A DNA stretch of 64,000 nt from Styela clava (taxonomy: Eukaryota > Chordata > Ascidiacea > Stolidobranchia > Styelidae): contig NC_135259.1 in NCBI RefSeq assembly GCF_964204865.1, positions 20,532,974 through 20,596,973 on the forward strand, read 5' to 3'. The notes beneath the pieces are model-generated. The model was not told where the DNA came from. It did not search any database and worked only from the letters and a program-made list of their open reading frames with translations. Positions within the stretch are counted from its first letter, which is position 1; the number at the start of each line of letters is the position of its first letter. Made by a program: the position numbers and the translations under genes. This document shows, one piece after another, positions 23,846-34,911 of this stretch.

Positions 23846-24458
23846 TTTTATAAAATAACACTCCATACACTCGATACGTATTTTATCCCTCCTGGTTTCT
23901 TATGTTCATAAAATAAACTATTGGAAACCAATCGACCATTCTTGTGCTTTCTCGATTAGGCAGAACATGTTTTCTACGACGGTGCGACGTTAATTTGAAC
24001 ACGCAATTATTTTGACATTCGCCAAATATTCTTAAATACCTCATTCAGGGATTTGAATTCGACATTTAGCAACTTATAACGCGCATTTTCTCGAATGATT
24101 GAGTCAAGATTTCTGTCATAATAAGCGCTTGTATTTAGGAGCCACACTTGTGTGATTTCTGAAAACCCATTTACTTCCAAATACTTGAATAAAATAAACT
24201 TAAATCCTTTCAACTACTTAACCTCGGTTCCTGAGACAAAATATTTCAATTCTGACTCAGGGACGGAAATAATTCAAACTTTTATGGAAAAATATGATTT
24301 CTACGTGAAGGTATCGATTGATACTCGAATATGCATAAACTGAATAAAAGATGAAGGATTCTACGTTTAGATCTCAATTGGTCAAACAAAAAACCTCTAC
24401 ACAAATCTGATATTATTGTCATGAACACAAAGGCCATAGCAGACTTTGGTGGTCAAAT

Positions 24459-24605
24459 AGTATGTGTACCAGGTTAGGGTTAGGCAATAATTTCAGGTAC
24501 TAATACTACGGGTGTCACTTGGCTAGTTACCAATCTCTTAAAAAAACGCAAATCGGAATAAAATTAGTGCCTAACCCTAACCTGGTACACATACTATGTT
24601 CCGGT
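24459..24605. mobile_element. MITE inner palindrome of the same family
   Basis: AGTATGTGTACCAGGTTAGG on the left is mirrored by CCTAACCTGGTACACATACT on the right, around a core with ACTACGGGTGTCACTTGGCT. The outer GGGAGTAC ends are missing. Confidence 0.75.
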
Positions 24606-24768
24606 AATATAATAATAATTTTATAAAACAGTGATCATGTTTTACAACATTCAATAAAATTTAAAAATGCTAATGTGAGTGTGAGATTCGAAATTTTGGA
24701 TCAAATTGATATTGAACCAACATCCTTGATGTGAAATTTTAACTAATGCTTCTTACATTTGTTTAGAA

Positions 24769-25194
24769 CAGTGCTCCGCAACCGGTGTGCCGCGGCATAC
24801 AGAACAGAACGCTAAGACTGAAATTCAGCGAAATTCCACTTGATGTGTTTTGGATTTCAAAGAAGAATATAGGCACATTTTCAATGCAGCTATTGAAATA
24901 TTGCTCCAGTTTTGCACTTCTCATGTGTGCGAACAAAACTTTTCCTCTCCATTACTGATCAAAAACGATAAACGATCCTGCATAAAAGATGTTGACAGCG
25001 AATTTCGAGTTGCTCTTTCACGTATTGATCCTAATATAGAGCGATTGATTGTGCTAATTGAAACAACCACAAATCTCTCATTGAAATATGAACATAAAAC
25101 AAAGTTACAATTTTTTTTCGTTTGTTGTGGTGTGCCGTCGAATTTGGCAAGTTATATAAGTGTGCCGCATGTCAAAAAAGGTTGCGGAGCACTG
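24769..25194 (+). mobile_element. hAT element with transposase C-terminal fragment
   Basis: 426 bp with perfect 15-bp inverted ends CAGTGCTCCGCAACC and GGTTGCGGAGCACTG, flanked by GTTTAGAA (24761-24768 and 25195-25202). The right target copy is immediately followed by the start of another hAT element, so this one entered exactly at the target of an older insertion. Internal deletion has left only the dimerisation part of the transposase. Confidence 0.95.
24850..25122 (+). pseudogene. hAT (Buster-type) transposase C-terminal dimerisation remnant
   Basis: The frame reads ILLQFCTSHVCEQNFSS, then RVALSRIDPNIERLI. This matches the hAT dimerisation block (pattern F-x-T-S/T-x-x-C-E-Q-x-F-S, then L-R-x-A-L-x-x-x-x-P-x-I) of Buster/ZBED5-like transposases. 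Everything upstream (BED finger, DDE residues) is deleted. The open frame continues to 25200 into the terminal repeat by chance. Non-functional. Confidence 0.85.
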
Positions 25195-25202
25195 GTTTAG
25201 AA

Positions 25203-25514
25203 CAGTGATTCTCAAACTTGTTTCTTCCGCGGCCCGCCTTTGTGACATAAAAAAAATTCTGTGGCCCATCAACTTTCTCATACAAGGGATAAACTACAAG
25301 AAATCAACCAAGAAGTTCCTCGCGCAAAGATAGACACTTCTACTTCGATATTCAAAATGAGATTTACTAATCACAAACTCAGTAGCAAAAACAGCATCAT
25401 TATTTGTTGCCACTACAAGTTTTACTAATTTACCTATTTCTAATAGGTTTGTGGCCCATCTGAAAAAGTTTCTGTGGCCCAGAAATTGGCCATGGCCCAA
25501 AGGTTGAGAACCGG
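25203..25514. mobile_element. hAT-like GTGGCCCA element
   Basis: Starts CAGTGATTCTCAAACTTG and ends AAAGGTTGAGAACCGGG, inverted with a few mismatches. The left target is GTTTAGAA; the right one is eroded (GGTTGAGAA). No coding capacity. Confidence 0.7.
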
Positions 25515-26104
25515 GGGTTGAGAAGGCATTAATCTAAATATGAAAACAATTCTTTAGTATAAACCACGGAGGTTGCGCAATTGTAATGTTACCAGAGTGA
25601 CGCACGAGTCGAACCCTTTATTGAAATGTAAAAAAGACATTTCATCAGTATCATACGAAGCAATTTTTCGAAGCTTAAAACGCTTTTTTGACCCTCAAGA
25701 CTTTCGAGAAGCCACGGAACCGCTAGCTGTTACGGTCTGACTTGGCAATTAGAAATTTCAGACCCTCTTACCCCCACCTCATTGAAAAATTTTGGCCACG
25801 CCCCCGACTGGCACAAAGTTAGAGCAACGAGTTTGGAATAAAGATCGGCGGACAAAAGTGACCCTCAAACCAATTACAAAACACAAAATGTAATAACCCT
25901 CTAGCGACATCTTCCGTTTTCAAGCACTGGAAATCTGTATTAGATTCGTTTATCTGATGTAAACGAAAAGCCTTTTTCTGAACAATAGCAACAGTTTAGT
26001 AAAACGGCCCATAAGCCCACTTCATAGATGGTAATGTAGCTTGATATTGCTCATTATAAAGATTTCACAATTGTTCCAGTATGGTAATCGGTGATGGCAA
26101 GTTC

Positions 26105-26552
26105 GGGTCTCATGTAGTTTCGTACCTAACATATTTCTAGTGGGCGTAGCATAATTTTTCGATATGTCAATTCTAACCCCCATATGACTACGCCATCCAA
26201 AAATTACGTTACTACGACATCACAATCACGTCATATAACTTGCTAAATATACGTACAATCGCCCGAAATGGTATTGGCGCCGACGATTAAAAACTGACTG
26301 ACATTATCGATCTCTCTCCTATTGGAATCGTTGCGACGAGAAAACGAGAGAAATAACTGTTCGATTTCGGGTGCTCGTTTGCGCGTCTCGGATGGCAGTT
26401 CGTATAGTTTGAAGGGATCTATTACGTCACTGTGACGTCGTGTTGACGTAATTTTGGAATGTGTAGTCAGGTGGGGGTTAGGATTGATACGTGTAAAAAT
26501 TGTCATGCTACGCCCACTAGAAGTATGTTAGGTACGAAACTACATGAGACCC
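26105..26552. mobile_element. Long-TIR DNA element with 8-bp target duplication
   Basis: 448 bp with nearly perfect inverted ends of about 45 bp, starting GGGTCTCATGTAGTTTCGTA and including TAGTGGGCGTAGCAT. It is flanked by GCAAGTTC (26097-26104 and 26553-26560). The interior frame on the minus strand (26243-26506) is not recognisable. The 8-bp target suggests hAT-like or a related group, but the terminus lacks the usual CAG. Confidence 0.92.
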
Positions 26553-26779
26553 GCAAGTTCTATATGTCGGTATATGTGTATTGATTCTCTTTCCCCACTC
26601 AAAGACTGCATAATATTATTTATTTAAAATTGATTACGGTATTCCGTAATTGTGATAGTTTAACTTACTTTGGTACTTGCCGATTTCTCTAGTCATTGAA
26701 TATGGAATCCACAGACACGTGTCACAAGCATCGCGGTAGATTTAAATTACTTGAATAAGTTGGTACTGAGCGAATAAAA

Positions 26780-27097
26780 TGATAGGATAGGATTTACATA
26801 TTTATCCCAGGGGAGATAAGACGGCTTATCAATATGGCGAACCACGGCCTCTCGTCCGGTTACCATTCCAGGTCGGGTATGGGATTAGTTATATTGTTTT
26901 GTTTTCGGAAGCATGGACTTGGTGGTGGAGGAAGCCGTAACCGACCAGCGGCTACGTGAACCACCCAACGACAGCGATCCTCTCGCACATAACCATCCCT
27001 GCATGGGATTCGAACCTGCGAACCCACTTAGAGTAATTAGAGGTGCGGTGGCGAGCGTATACCCAACGCTTAGCCCGTTGAGCCACACCGCCGCGCA
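26780..27097 (-). mobile_element. tRNA-derived SINE, full length
   Basis: On the minus strand an A box (TGGCTCAACGGGCTAAGCG) and B box (GGTTCGAATCCC, about 27004-27017) are spaced as in a long-variable-arm tRNA. A body about 200 bp long follows, with CGAGAGGCCGTGGTTCGCC, ending in a short ATCCTATC tail repeat. The body also appears 5'-truncated near 31455-31600. A pol III promoter is present, so this copy could have been a source element. Confidence 0.85.
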
Positions 27098-29450
27098 GAT
27101 AAATAGCCGTACCAATCACAGCATACAACAAAATGAAACCGACAAATGCGACCAAGCGAATAGGCAACATTTGGGTTGGAATAAACGTATTGTGACCATG
27201 ACTAAGTATTTTCTTGAACTTCGTATAAATCCGCATGTTTTTCATACTTTGTTGCGGCGTTGACGAAGAACGTTTCCATAATTCTTTGCTCAACTTAAGA
27301 TCGAAAATCGTGTTTAATTTTTCGGCTGTCGTCTGTTACGTTTTTTTTTTTAAAACTTGAAGCGAACGATAAAATCCGCAAAGAATACTAAATAATATTT
27401 AAAAGCTATTTTATACGCTGTATATAAGATTGCAAGAAATAAAATACCGTTATGCTCAGTCACTATCGAAGCTGAGGATGAAAACAATTAATTACGACAC
27501 AATATGCTTTTAGATTTAATGTCGTGGCCGCCCAGACTCAACTAAGTTGAAATATACGATAATAATTGTAAAATATTTTCACTCAAAACGTCCTCGACGT
27601 GTTATACGTACTTCAGGTCGGCACTGGTGCCAGGTGTAATTTAATGTAGCGCGAATGTCTACAATTACGATAAAACATAAATGTAGAATACTTTCAATCA
27701 AAACGTGGACGGGTGGCGCTGGGATGTGGACGGGTGGCGCTGGGATGTGCTTCTCGATATTCTTATAAACACTTAAAAGATATTCGAAGGTTGTAAATTA
27801 AATTCGAAGTGGACATTCCAGGCTACGCTATTGCTTATAATACGAATATGAATGGTTACTTTGTCGAATTTAATCTTCACTTTCGTTAGAATGTCTCAGG
27901 CGCAATGCACGCGCCTCGCGTGGGTTTGAAATCAGACATGAAATAAACAGTGTTCAAACTTGTTCTTAAGCCTCTCTTTTTAGAAGCAAGAAAACCACTA
28001 ATTTCAATCTCATCACACGTGCCATTTGTATTTATAGCTGCTTTACAGTGATAATCTTATTAGCGTAATTCCTATGTCCCTGGATTTCAGAAATTTATAT
28101 AGGGCATTTCAGAATGTATTCAATATTCCAAATTCGAAAATCTCTTTAGAATATATTCGAAATAGTCAAGTAGTCGGTTATGCTTGTACCGGCAGGTTTC
28201 GGGTTCGAAACGACCCCTTAAAATTTCGGAAGACCGATTGCGATTTTCACTGCGTTAATTTGGTAAATAAAATCGTCAATTGTTTTTGCCAGCTCGACGT
28301 GGTTATTTTTAGGCCGGTATTGTGTCCATAAACTCCATTTCCGGTAATTTTCCCCGGTTCAGAAATAACTCTTTCCAAATCTTGTTCGACAGTCGTGTTA
28401 AAAGGTTATGGATATTTTCCCGTTTATACCCCAAGTCGAAATAAAACTGCAAAAACAGTATGATATCCCATGGTTCATAAATCAAGTGTTGATATTAACA
28501 ATAAAGAATGATTAAACATTGCTAATCAACACTTGGTGGGAAATTCCCACTATTTAAATACAGGCAACTATAAAAATAGATTAAAATAAAAACGCAACAT
28601 ATATACCATATGTAACGGCAAATTGGAACAAGCAAATAATACATTAAAGTGAAATAAATACAAATAACGGAATATGAATACCTGTCTTACTTATCTGGTT
28701 CGACGTTTCTGAATTGACAAAAACGATGTTGACACGCTTTATGCAAAATTAGGAATTGAAAAATATGACGCAAAGAGGCAAGGAATTTTTTAACGTAACT
28801 CGTTGTTAATTAATGCTAATAAATTTGCTTTTCAATGCGCTGTGATTTGTATCAATAAAAGTAATTGAGTCGAAAAAAGAAAGTCTCCTTCTCTCCTTTT
28901 GAGCGCCCATGACGGTGGTAAAATTATTTTCGTGTCTGTTTCATGAAAAGAAAGAAAAATACGCCTTCCGGAATTGCAACCAACAATCACACCGCCGAAT
29001 AAAAAAGTCTGGCGGTGGTAATTGCGTCACGGTGATAACGCACAGAATAATATCGTTTTGACCAGGAAATCAAGATGCGCGATCGTAAAACGATGCTGTT
29101 GCTTTTTCGTAGATGAAATTTCACATCAAAAATTTTTTTTAAACGGGCGTGGCAACGCGTCAACGCGCCCCACCTGCGTAACAAGAGAGAGAGAAACGGC
29201 TTCAAATACCAGAACTCTAACTTCTTCTACTTATTAAACTTTCATTTTTTACAGTCGACGGAATGGACTTCTTTGAAGAGAGCTCGTTTCAATCGCGAAA
29301 GTGCTCGACCAATAATTACGACTTTACGTAATTCGTAACTTCCCTTCCGTAACTCGAAATACTTTCGTGATTTCGTAAATTACGTGCAAGCCTATTATCT
29401 GGAATGATTTTTGTGATGGGAGTTTGAGGGGCACGCTGTAAATAAACGCG
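27098..29450. other. No gene seen
   Basis: AT-rich unique-looking DNA. An 18-21 bp tandem pair (GTGGACGGGTGGCGCTGGGA) occurs at about 27706-27747. Open frames at 28074-28331 and 29022-29237 show no recognisable motif and no flanking splice-site pair I would trust. Confidence 0.5.
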
Positions 29451-29456
29451 CAGGAT

Positions 29457-29526
29457 GCCACCAGTGAGATCACACCCATGCCAACTGGTTTGCGGGACCA
29501 GTGCTCTACCACTGAGTTACAGTGGC
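29457..29526 (-). pseudogene. tRNA-like relic (Thr/Ala-like)
   Basis: On the minus strand the acceptor arm (GCCACTG versus TGGTGGC) and anticodon arm (CTGGT-CCCGCAA-ACCAG) still pair, with the nominal anticodon CGC. D-arm sequence AACTCAGTGGTAGAGC is intact, but the T arm is broken. It resembles tRNA-Thr(UGU) of the downstream array more than any Ala tRNA, so it is probably a decayed relative. Confidence 0.5.
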
Positions 29527-29694
29527 CGTCTGTGGCTGCATTAGATTGTAACTTTTATCTTCATAGAATATTAGGAGGTTTGCATATTTGTTTTTACCAA
29601 GATCAATTGATTACCTGGGCAAGGGTCGTGAGTTTGAATATCACTGGTAGCATCTTGATTATCAAACTATAATCTTCTTCCACGTAAGCATTAT

Positions 29695-29925
29695 TGGTAC
29701 AACGGTTGGTTCTTCCGTAGTATGTGTACCAGGTTAGGAATATGCCATCATTTTAATCCGATTTTTCTTATTTTAGTTGTATTACGAGTTCTGGGACTGT
29801 CTGTGTTAGCCAAGTGAGTACACCCCCTGCCCATAGGATTCAGTCCCTTTGCACAACAAGATGTAAGGTAGGCAAACAAAATTAGTTACCTCCATATTGG
29901 TACATACACTGCTGGAGCGTCAAAC
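29695..29925. mobile_element. MITE of the GTATGTGTACCAGG family, diverged
   Basis: GTAGTATGTGTACCAGGTTAG near 29717 and a mirrored TCCATATTGGTACATACACT near 29890. The inner part shares TTATTTTAGTTGTATTACGA with 23780 in opposite orientation. Confidence 0.6.
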
Positions 29926-30349
29926 GGTATTGTCGACTTCAGAGCGATAATTCCGGATTTGACGCTATGCGATTAATTTTGTTTTGTTTTTGTCTCCGAC
30001 GGTCTTTAAAGATTTAATTCCTGTTGAAGAAGTATACAAAATAATATCACGAATATTTGTATGTAGAGAAGACATATAAATTACGTTATCGAAAAGAAAT
30101 TATAAACGTCGGTAAGGCGGAACAAATACCAAACAGATCCAGCAATATTTGTTCAAAAATATTCAAATCATATTGAATTGTTGCCGTCCAAGCAGTAGTT
30201 TCGGGTTTAAACGCAAATTGGCAGCACAGGCTAGCATGCTCTGTTATGTGGGCCAGGATACGCAATCTTTCTGTGTACATCGTAACCGACTATTTTATAA
30301 CGTCGTTGTGAGCTGGTGAGAGTGGGATTTAGAACTCAGACCTTTAAAT

Positions 30350-31035
30350 CAGGGTTGTCCAACCTTTATGGCCGAAAGGCCACATGCTGTTTACGAATGA
30401 TTGTTCTAGTTTCCACTACACCGACTACAGGTTAATGAAAAAACAAACAAAATCCCTACATCCAACTTATAAGAACAATGAAAATACAAAGATACAGTAA
30501 AATCAAAAGTTTTTATCACACATATATATTTCAATGGGAAATATGGCTCTGCTTTTATCCAACATGTTCGTCAACATTTGGTGCGATGGACAATATAGCA
30601 ATGTGGACCGAATTTTTTATATGAATATCAGAAATTAGTGATCTCACGGGGAATATGACATGGTTCATCCGTGAAAAAACTTGCTCGTACAAGTAAGTGC
30701 TGTCGAAGTACAGTAAGTACATTGACGCCATGACAACTGCCTTTTCTAGATTCACAGAAAAAAAAGACCTAAAAACAGAATGAAACACATGGCAGACGAT
30801 AATAAATTCAAATATCTCTCTCCAGCAATAACGCCCGCAAAGAGACTCAAAAAAACTTTCGATAGCTCGGTGGTGCTTTTCGCGCGTTTGAACGACGAGG
30901 AATATTTTTTATTAGCGGTTTCAATAGTGGCTCAGATTTGTGAATAACATCGGGCTTCTATTGATACCGCGCGGGTCACTCTGAAACTTTCGGCGGGCCA
31001 CATATAGCCCGCGGGCCACGGGTTGGACGACCTTG
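30350..31035 (-). mobile_element. hAT element with transposase remnant
   Basis: Starts CAGGGTTGTCCAACC and ends GGTTGGACGACCTTG, flanked by CTTTAAAT and CTTTAAAC (30342-30349, 31036-31043; one mismatch), again with TA at the target centre. Subterminal GGGCCAC and GCCCGCGGGCC motifs are typical. Coding relic on the minus strand. Confidence 0.85.
30555..30788 (-). pseudogene. hAT transposase C-terminal dimerisation remnant
   Basis: The minus-strand frame ends with STYLYEQVFSRMNHV, then IKNSVHIAILSIAPNVDEHV. This corresponds to the hAT dimerisation motif (STYLCEQxFSxM, then HLxxxxRIAxxxxxPxIxxL), with the usual Cys replaced by Tyr. It is the end of a transposase whose remainder is deleted. A different lineage from the fragment at 24850-25122. 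Confidence 0.8.
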
Positions 31036-31454
31036 CTTTAAACCGTAACATACTTAGTTAAAACAAAGGCCACTCAGTCATCGCACCAAAGTGAATTTGG
31101 TAGGTTCGTGAAAGTAAATCAGTTACTTATTTGTTACACAATGATAGATTCGAATTGTAAATTGATTTTATGTACAATTTAGTGACGGATGGCATTTCAC
31201 GGGAACAATACACTACAATGGTCATATAAATAGTCGCAAATGTCAACAAACATTCAAGCATATACACTGTAGTCTTGAAGATTTGATTTGTAGTCAAGAA
31301 ATAGTCGACGAGTGCAATCGATAAACATTCACAAATCACAGTTCGACTAATTACCGTGCTCCAACCAATGAGGCATAGCGGCTGCTGTCGTGATGTTCGA
31401 ATTGTAAGTTATAACTTTATAAATAGAATAGTAGCTGAGTCAAGCAAATAGAGA

Positions 31455-31600
31455 GGAAAGATTTACATATCCGGGGGATAGGAAAGCCGCTAAGACGGCT
31501 TAATCATATGGCGAACCACGGCCTCTCGTCCGGTTACCGGTCCAGGTCGGGTATGGGATTAGTTAGCCAGTTATTTGTTTTCGGAAGCATGGACTTGATG
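31455..31600 (-). mobile_element. 5'-truncated SINE
   Basis: Matches the body and tail of the SINE at 26780-27097 (GGCGAACCACGGCCTCTCGT, GGTCGGGTATGGGATTAGTT) but lacks the tRNA head, ending near AAGCATGGACTTG. Confidence 0.8.
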
Positions 31601-31699
31601 TCTGTCTGGATTAAGGGGGATACGTTAGCTATTTACTTTATACGCATATCATATGCCAGGTAATTTGGAGGAGAATGTCACAAAAGATGAACAGATATC

Positions 31700-31771
31700 T
31701 GCGTCAACCGGGAGTCGATCTCGGAACTGTTGCTCGGAAAACAACAATGCCAACCGTTACAACATCGACGC
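31700..31771 (-). pseudogene. tRNA-Gly(UCC)-like pseudogene
   Basis: 72 nt on the minus strand with the same frame as the intact tRNA-Gly, including a TTCC anticodon region, but with several stem mismatches (TTCCGAG, T-arm GAGATCG). Confidence 0.75.
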
Positions 31772-32260
31772 CGACGAGGACAATCAATAAACATCCATCA
31801 TCTTTCCCTTGGTGCCCTAAGCACGTGCTAATATTGCTTGATGCTTAATTCAACCCTGGGTGCGGGAATAGGTAACCTGTTATTCGTTTGTTACCTATTT
31901 AAGAATTCGAATTGAAAATTAATTCCATATACAGTTTGGCGACGGATGGCATTTCACGGGAGCAATATACTGATATGGTAGGAGTATAAGTTTATTTCGA
32001 CTACATAATCAGCATAACATACGATAAAATAATTGATTAAAACAAACAAATAAAAACTGATCTCTCCATCAGAAGAGGTAATGGTAATAAATAGACAGAA
32101 TAGCCTGGAATGTAAACGAATAAACATTCAAGAATATGGACACTGTGATCAATAAAGGTTTAATTTATTGTCAACAAATAGTTTCACGCGTTTGCATACA
32201 AGCGAAGAAAAGGTAAAAACAAGAGCGAAGTATCATTGGCCGACTTGAAGAAAAATGGCA

Positions 32261-32303
32261 CGAACCCGGAAGGCAACAATGCTAACCGTTACACCATCGA
32301 CGC
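32261..32303 (-). pseudogene. tRNA-Gly relic with internal deletion
   Basis: Acceptor-D part and T-arm part are joined directly: CGAACCCGGAAGGCAACAAT. The deleted segment lies between two GGAA repeats in the intact gene, consistent with slippage at a short repeat. The anticodon is partly lost. Confidence 0.75.
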
Positions 32304-32706
32304 CGACAAGAGCATTTGAGCATTTTGAGCATTCACAAATTGTGATAACTTGTGATAATACTGAATACTGAAACTTGTGATATTTGCTAATTATAATTCG
32401 ACTAATTAGTTGCCTCGTGATATTGCTGCCGCCGACTTCATTATTCAGAAATCGGTTCATCCTCGGGTCTGAAAAAACCTAATAAATTACAACAAACGCT
32501 AATTAGCAGAGAATATGCGCTTAAAGTGTTCTTTATTATGGTTGTGAAAAAGGCAACGTTATGCACGCATGATATGCTAATATCAGTCAAGGATTTTTAG
32601 ATGGAGGACGCGCTGATTCTTAAATATATAAGTCCGCGGCAGAAACACCACTTTGCGTATAATTACAAACTATAATTAGTAAATGGTGCATCACAACTAC
32701 TCGTCA

Positions 32707-32778
32707 GCGTCGATGGTGTAACGGTTACCGTTGTTACCTTCCAAGCAATAGTTCCGGGTGCGTCTCTCGGTCAACGCA
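32707..32778 (+). pseudogene. tRNA-Gly(UCC)-like pseudogene
   Basis: Same layout as the intact plus-strand copies, but D arm (GGTTACCG), anticodon stem (TTGTTACC) and T arm (GGGTGCGTCTCTC) carry changes that break pairing. The B box is damaged. Confidence 0.8.
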
Positions 32779-33329
32779 ATTAAGCATTTGTTTGCGCCAA
32801 CAATACAACTTTTAATATTTCTACGTTAGGAGTCATTTTTAGTCAAATCGGTCCATGATCTTTCGCTTCTGTTTCAATCTTACGTTCTTTAGTAGATGAT
32901 CGCGTTAAACAGACTGTTGTTGGACCTCCAAGAAGTAGATCTTTATAGGACCTCAGAGTCCATATCACAGACTGTCTGTTTACATTTCAGGCTCTTCCAC
33001 TTATCCATCTTCATTTCGGTGTATTGAGCACGTGAAATTTTATTTGTCATCTAATCTAATATAGATTTCATATTAAAATTTTTCAATATGTCGCAAATAC
33101 CTATTTGGCTACTATTCTCTTCTCGCATCTTATCTGGACAAGATGCTTGGTCTGCCATATAACTACGATAGGCAAACCGGTCAAACACTAAGATGAAGAA
33201 TGGCATCAACTAATAAATTGCCATCGTAGCTCAGGTTACTAATTGACGTCGGCTCAAAACAAGAAGATGAAACAACCCAGCTATTACTTTATGAAGTGAT
33301 AAGTTGCATTATAGCCTCTCTAGGAAGTG

Positions 33330-33402
33330 GCCGCCATAGCTCAGTGGTTAGAGCACTGGTCTTGTAAACCAGGGGTCGTGAGTTCGATCCTCACTGGTGG
33401 CT
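33330..33402 (+). tRNA. trnT-UGU: tRNA-Thr(UGU)
   Basis: 73 nt including discriminator T. The acceptor GCCGCCA pairs with TGGTGGC (one G-U), the anticodon stem CTGGT/ACCAG encloses CTTGTAA (anticodon TGT at 33363-33365), and the T arm GTGAG/CTCAC encloses TTCGATC. A and B boxes are intact, and a TTTT terminator directly follows. First complete copy in the array. Confidence 0.93.
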
Positions 33403-33572
33403 TTTGGTTGTTCATGAATTTTAAACTACTGACAAACATTCACCAATTAGAGTCGATGATAAATAAAGCCTAACCGGTGTTAGCAAAACGATTTAATTTG
33501 CCGACGTTTTTAATTTATATTCATAAAAGCTTCATCAGGGCATGATATGGAAAGCAGATTATCGTAATAAAA

Positions 33573-33926
33573 TACAGGGAGTCCTCGGGTTACGATGGTC
33601 GCGACTTAAGCTATTTCGATGTTACGAACGCACTTACTAAAAATATAAAAGATATTACTGTACTGTAATATCTAAGCCTTAAACTGGCTCATTGTGATCA
33701 AGAATATCAGTGCTTTGGGCTCATTGGTTTTTGGTATTTACATCGTAAACGACGTGGACAATTGCGAACTATTACGATTATGAACGAATAATCACTAAGC
33801 TTCAGTCACATAATACACAGTTTCAGTGATACTGTACGCCATTTTGGTTGTCCCGACTTACACTGAAATTCGGGTTACAACGCGTTTCGAAAACGGAACA
33901 ACGTCGTAAGTCGAGGACTACCTGTA
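33573..33926. mobile_element. TA-flanked MITE (pogo/Tigger-like ends), array copy 1
   Basis: 354 bp with ends TACAGGGAGTCCTCGGGTTA and CGTAAGTCGAGGACTACCTG followed by TA. The target duplication TA and the termini resemble Tc1/mariner-pogo MITEs. It lacks a 35-bp inner duplicate (GTTTCGAGGTTACGAACGCG region) present in later units. It was amplified as a passenger of the array. Confidence 0.8.
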
Positions 33927-34081
33927 TAGGGAGAAGAGGGAGAAAAAACTACGGCATGACTCTAAACATAAAAAAACGCGAAAATATGATAATACACCCA
34001 CGTGAAATAGCGCAAGCTCAAACAATTATGGCGATTATCTAAACTAAGGAATGTCTTTTTTTTGTAGTCGATTTTATTCTC

Positions 34082-34212
34082 TGCGTCGACCGGGAGTAAA
34101 CCGGGAATGTAAACAAACAAAGGTACTCCCGAAGTATGTGAACCAAGATGGCGGACACCGGAACGTAGTATTGCTTGGAAGGCAACAATGCTAACCGTTA
34201 CACCATCGACGC
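34082..34212 (-). pseudogene. tRNA-Gly interrupted by a MITE remnant (unit 1)
   Basis: The tRNA 3' part (TGCGTCGACCGGGAG in plus orientation) and its 5' part with anticodon (TTGCTTGGAAGGCAACAATG) are separated by about 55 bp containing GGTACTCCCGAAGTATGTGA and CCAAGATGGCGG, one end of the dispersed palindromic MITE. Confidence 0.85.
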
Positions 34213-34528
34213 CGACGTTATCGTTGATAAACATTCACAAATTATAGTTCAACTAGTTACGATACCACTGAGCTGTGGCGGCCGCTGCCGTGAACGTTAA
34301 ATTTTAAAGTTACGATACAATAACAGCTGAGACAAGATAACAGCTGATGGCAAGTGAATAGCAAAATAGCTATCTGGTTGAGAGGGATATGCCAGCTAAT
34401 TTGTAACTGGTTTCGGTAATAAATAGGGTAAATAGCCTGGAATGTAAACAAACAATCATTCGAAAATATGGACAAGGCTTGATTCGTAGTCAACAAAGAA
34501 TAACGCGTTTGCACACATAACGCACATC

Positions 34529-34597
34529 TGCGTCGACCGGGAGTCGAACCCTGACATAATACTTGGACAAAAATGCTAACCGTTAAACCATCGACGC
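34529..34597 (-). pseudogene. Degenerate tRNA-Gly relic a (unit 1)
   Basis: T arm and acceptor recognisable (TGCGTCGACCGGGAGTCGAA). The anticodon arm is decayed (ACTTGGACAAAAATG). Followed by an ACAAACAAT-type tail shared with other relics. Confidence 0.8.
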
Positions 34598-34841
34598 GAC
34601 GTTAGCTAATGAATAAAAAAACCTCATCAATTACAACAAACGCTAGCTGGCAGAGAACATGGGATGGATTGTCTGGACTGCAAACAAACAAACTTTCGGG
34701 AATATGGACACTGTGGTCTATAAAGATTTGATTTGTAGTCAAGAAATAGATGTTACACGTTTGCATACAAACGAAGTAAAAGCAAGAGCGAAAGCCAATG
34801 GACCATTCGAAGGAAATTGACACAAAATAGGAATGAACATA

Positions 34842-34911
34842 TGCGTCAACATGAAGTCGAACCCGGAACTATTGCTTGGAAGGCAACAATGCTAACAGTT
34901 ACACCATCGAC
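34842..34911 (-). pseudogene. Degenerate tRNA-Gly relic b (unit 1)
   Basis: The anticodon arm is intact (TTGCTTGGAAGGCAACAATG in plus orientation) but the acceptor strand and T stem carry changes (GCGTCAACATGAAGTCG), and pairing is lost. Confidence 0.8.

Larger units (their letters stand above)
20985..25860. repeat. Diverged tandem copies of the 8-14 kb duplicon
   Basis: Two stretches (about 21000-22830 and 22860-24790) share GCCTATTTTA, the TTGACTGCGCGTATTAGGAA block, a TGCAAAGTAxATG block and ATAATAAGCGCTTGTATT. The last also matches 10620 and 13735. They are much more diverged than copies 1 and 2 and interrupted by hAT insertions. Sequence 25510-25860 matches 8160-8510. Confidence 0.75.
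31044..32700. repeat. Degenerate left flank of the tRNA array
   Basis: Pieces of the array unit occur here in decayed form: GACGGATGGCATTTCACGGG twice (about 31185 and 31940), TTTGATTTGTAGTCAAGAAA near 31290, tRNA-Gly relics at 31700-31771 and 32261-32303, and a truncated SINE at 31455-31600. It looks like an old, shuffled part of the array. Confidence 0.65.
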
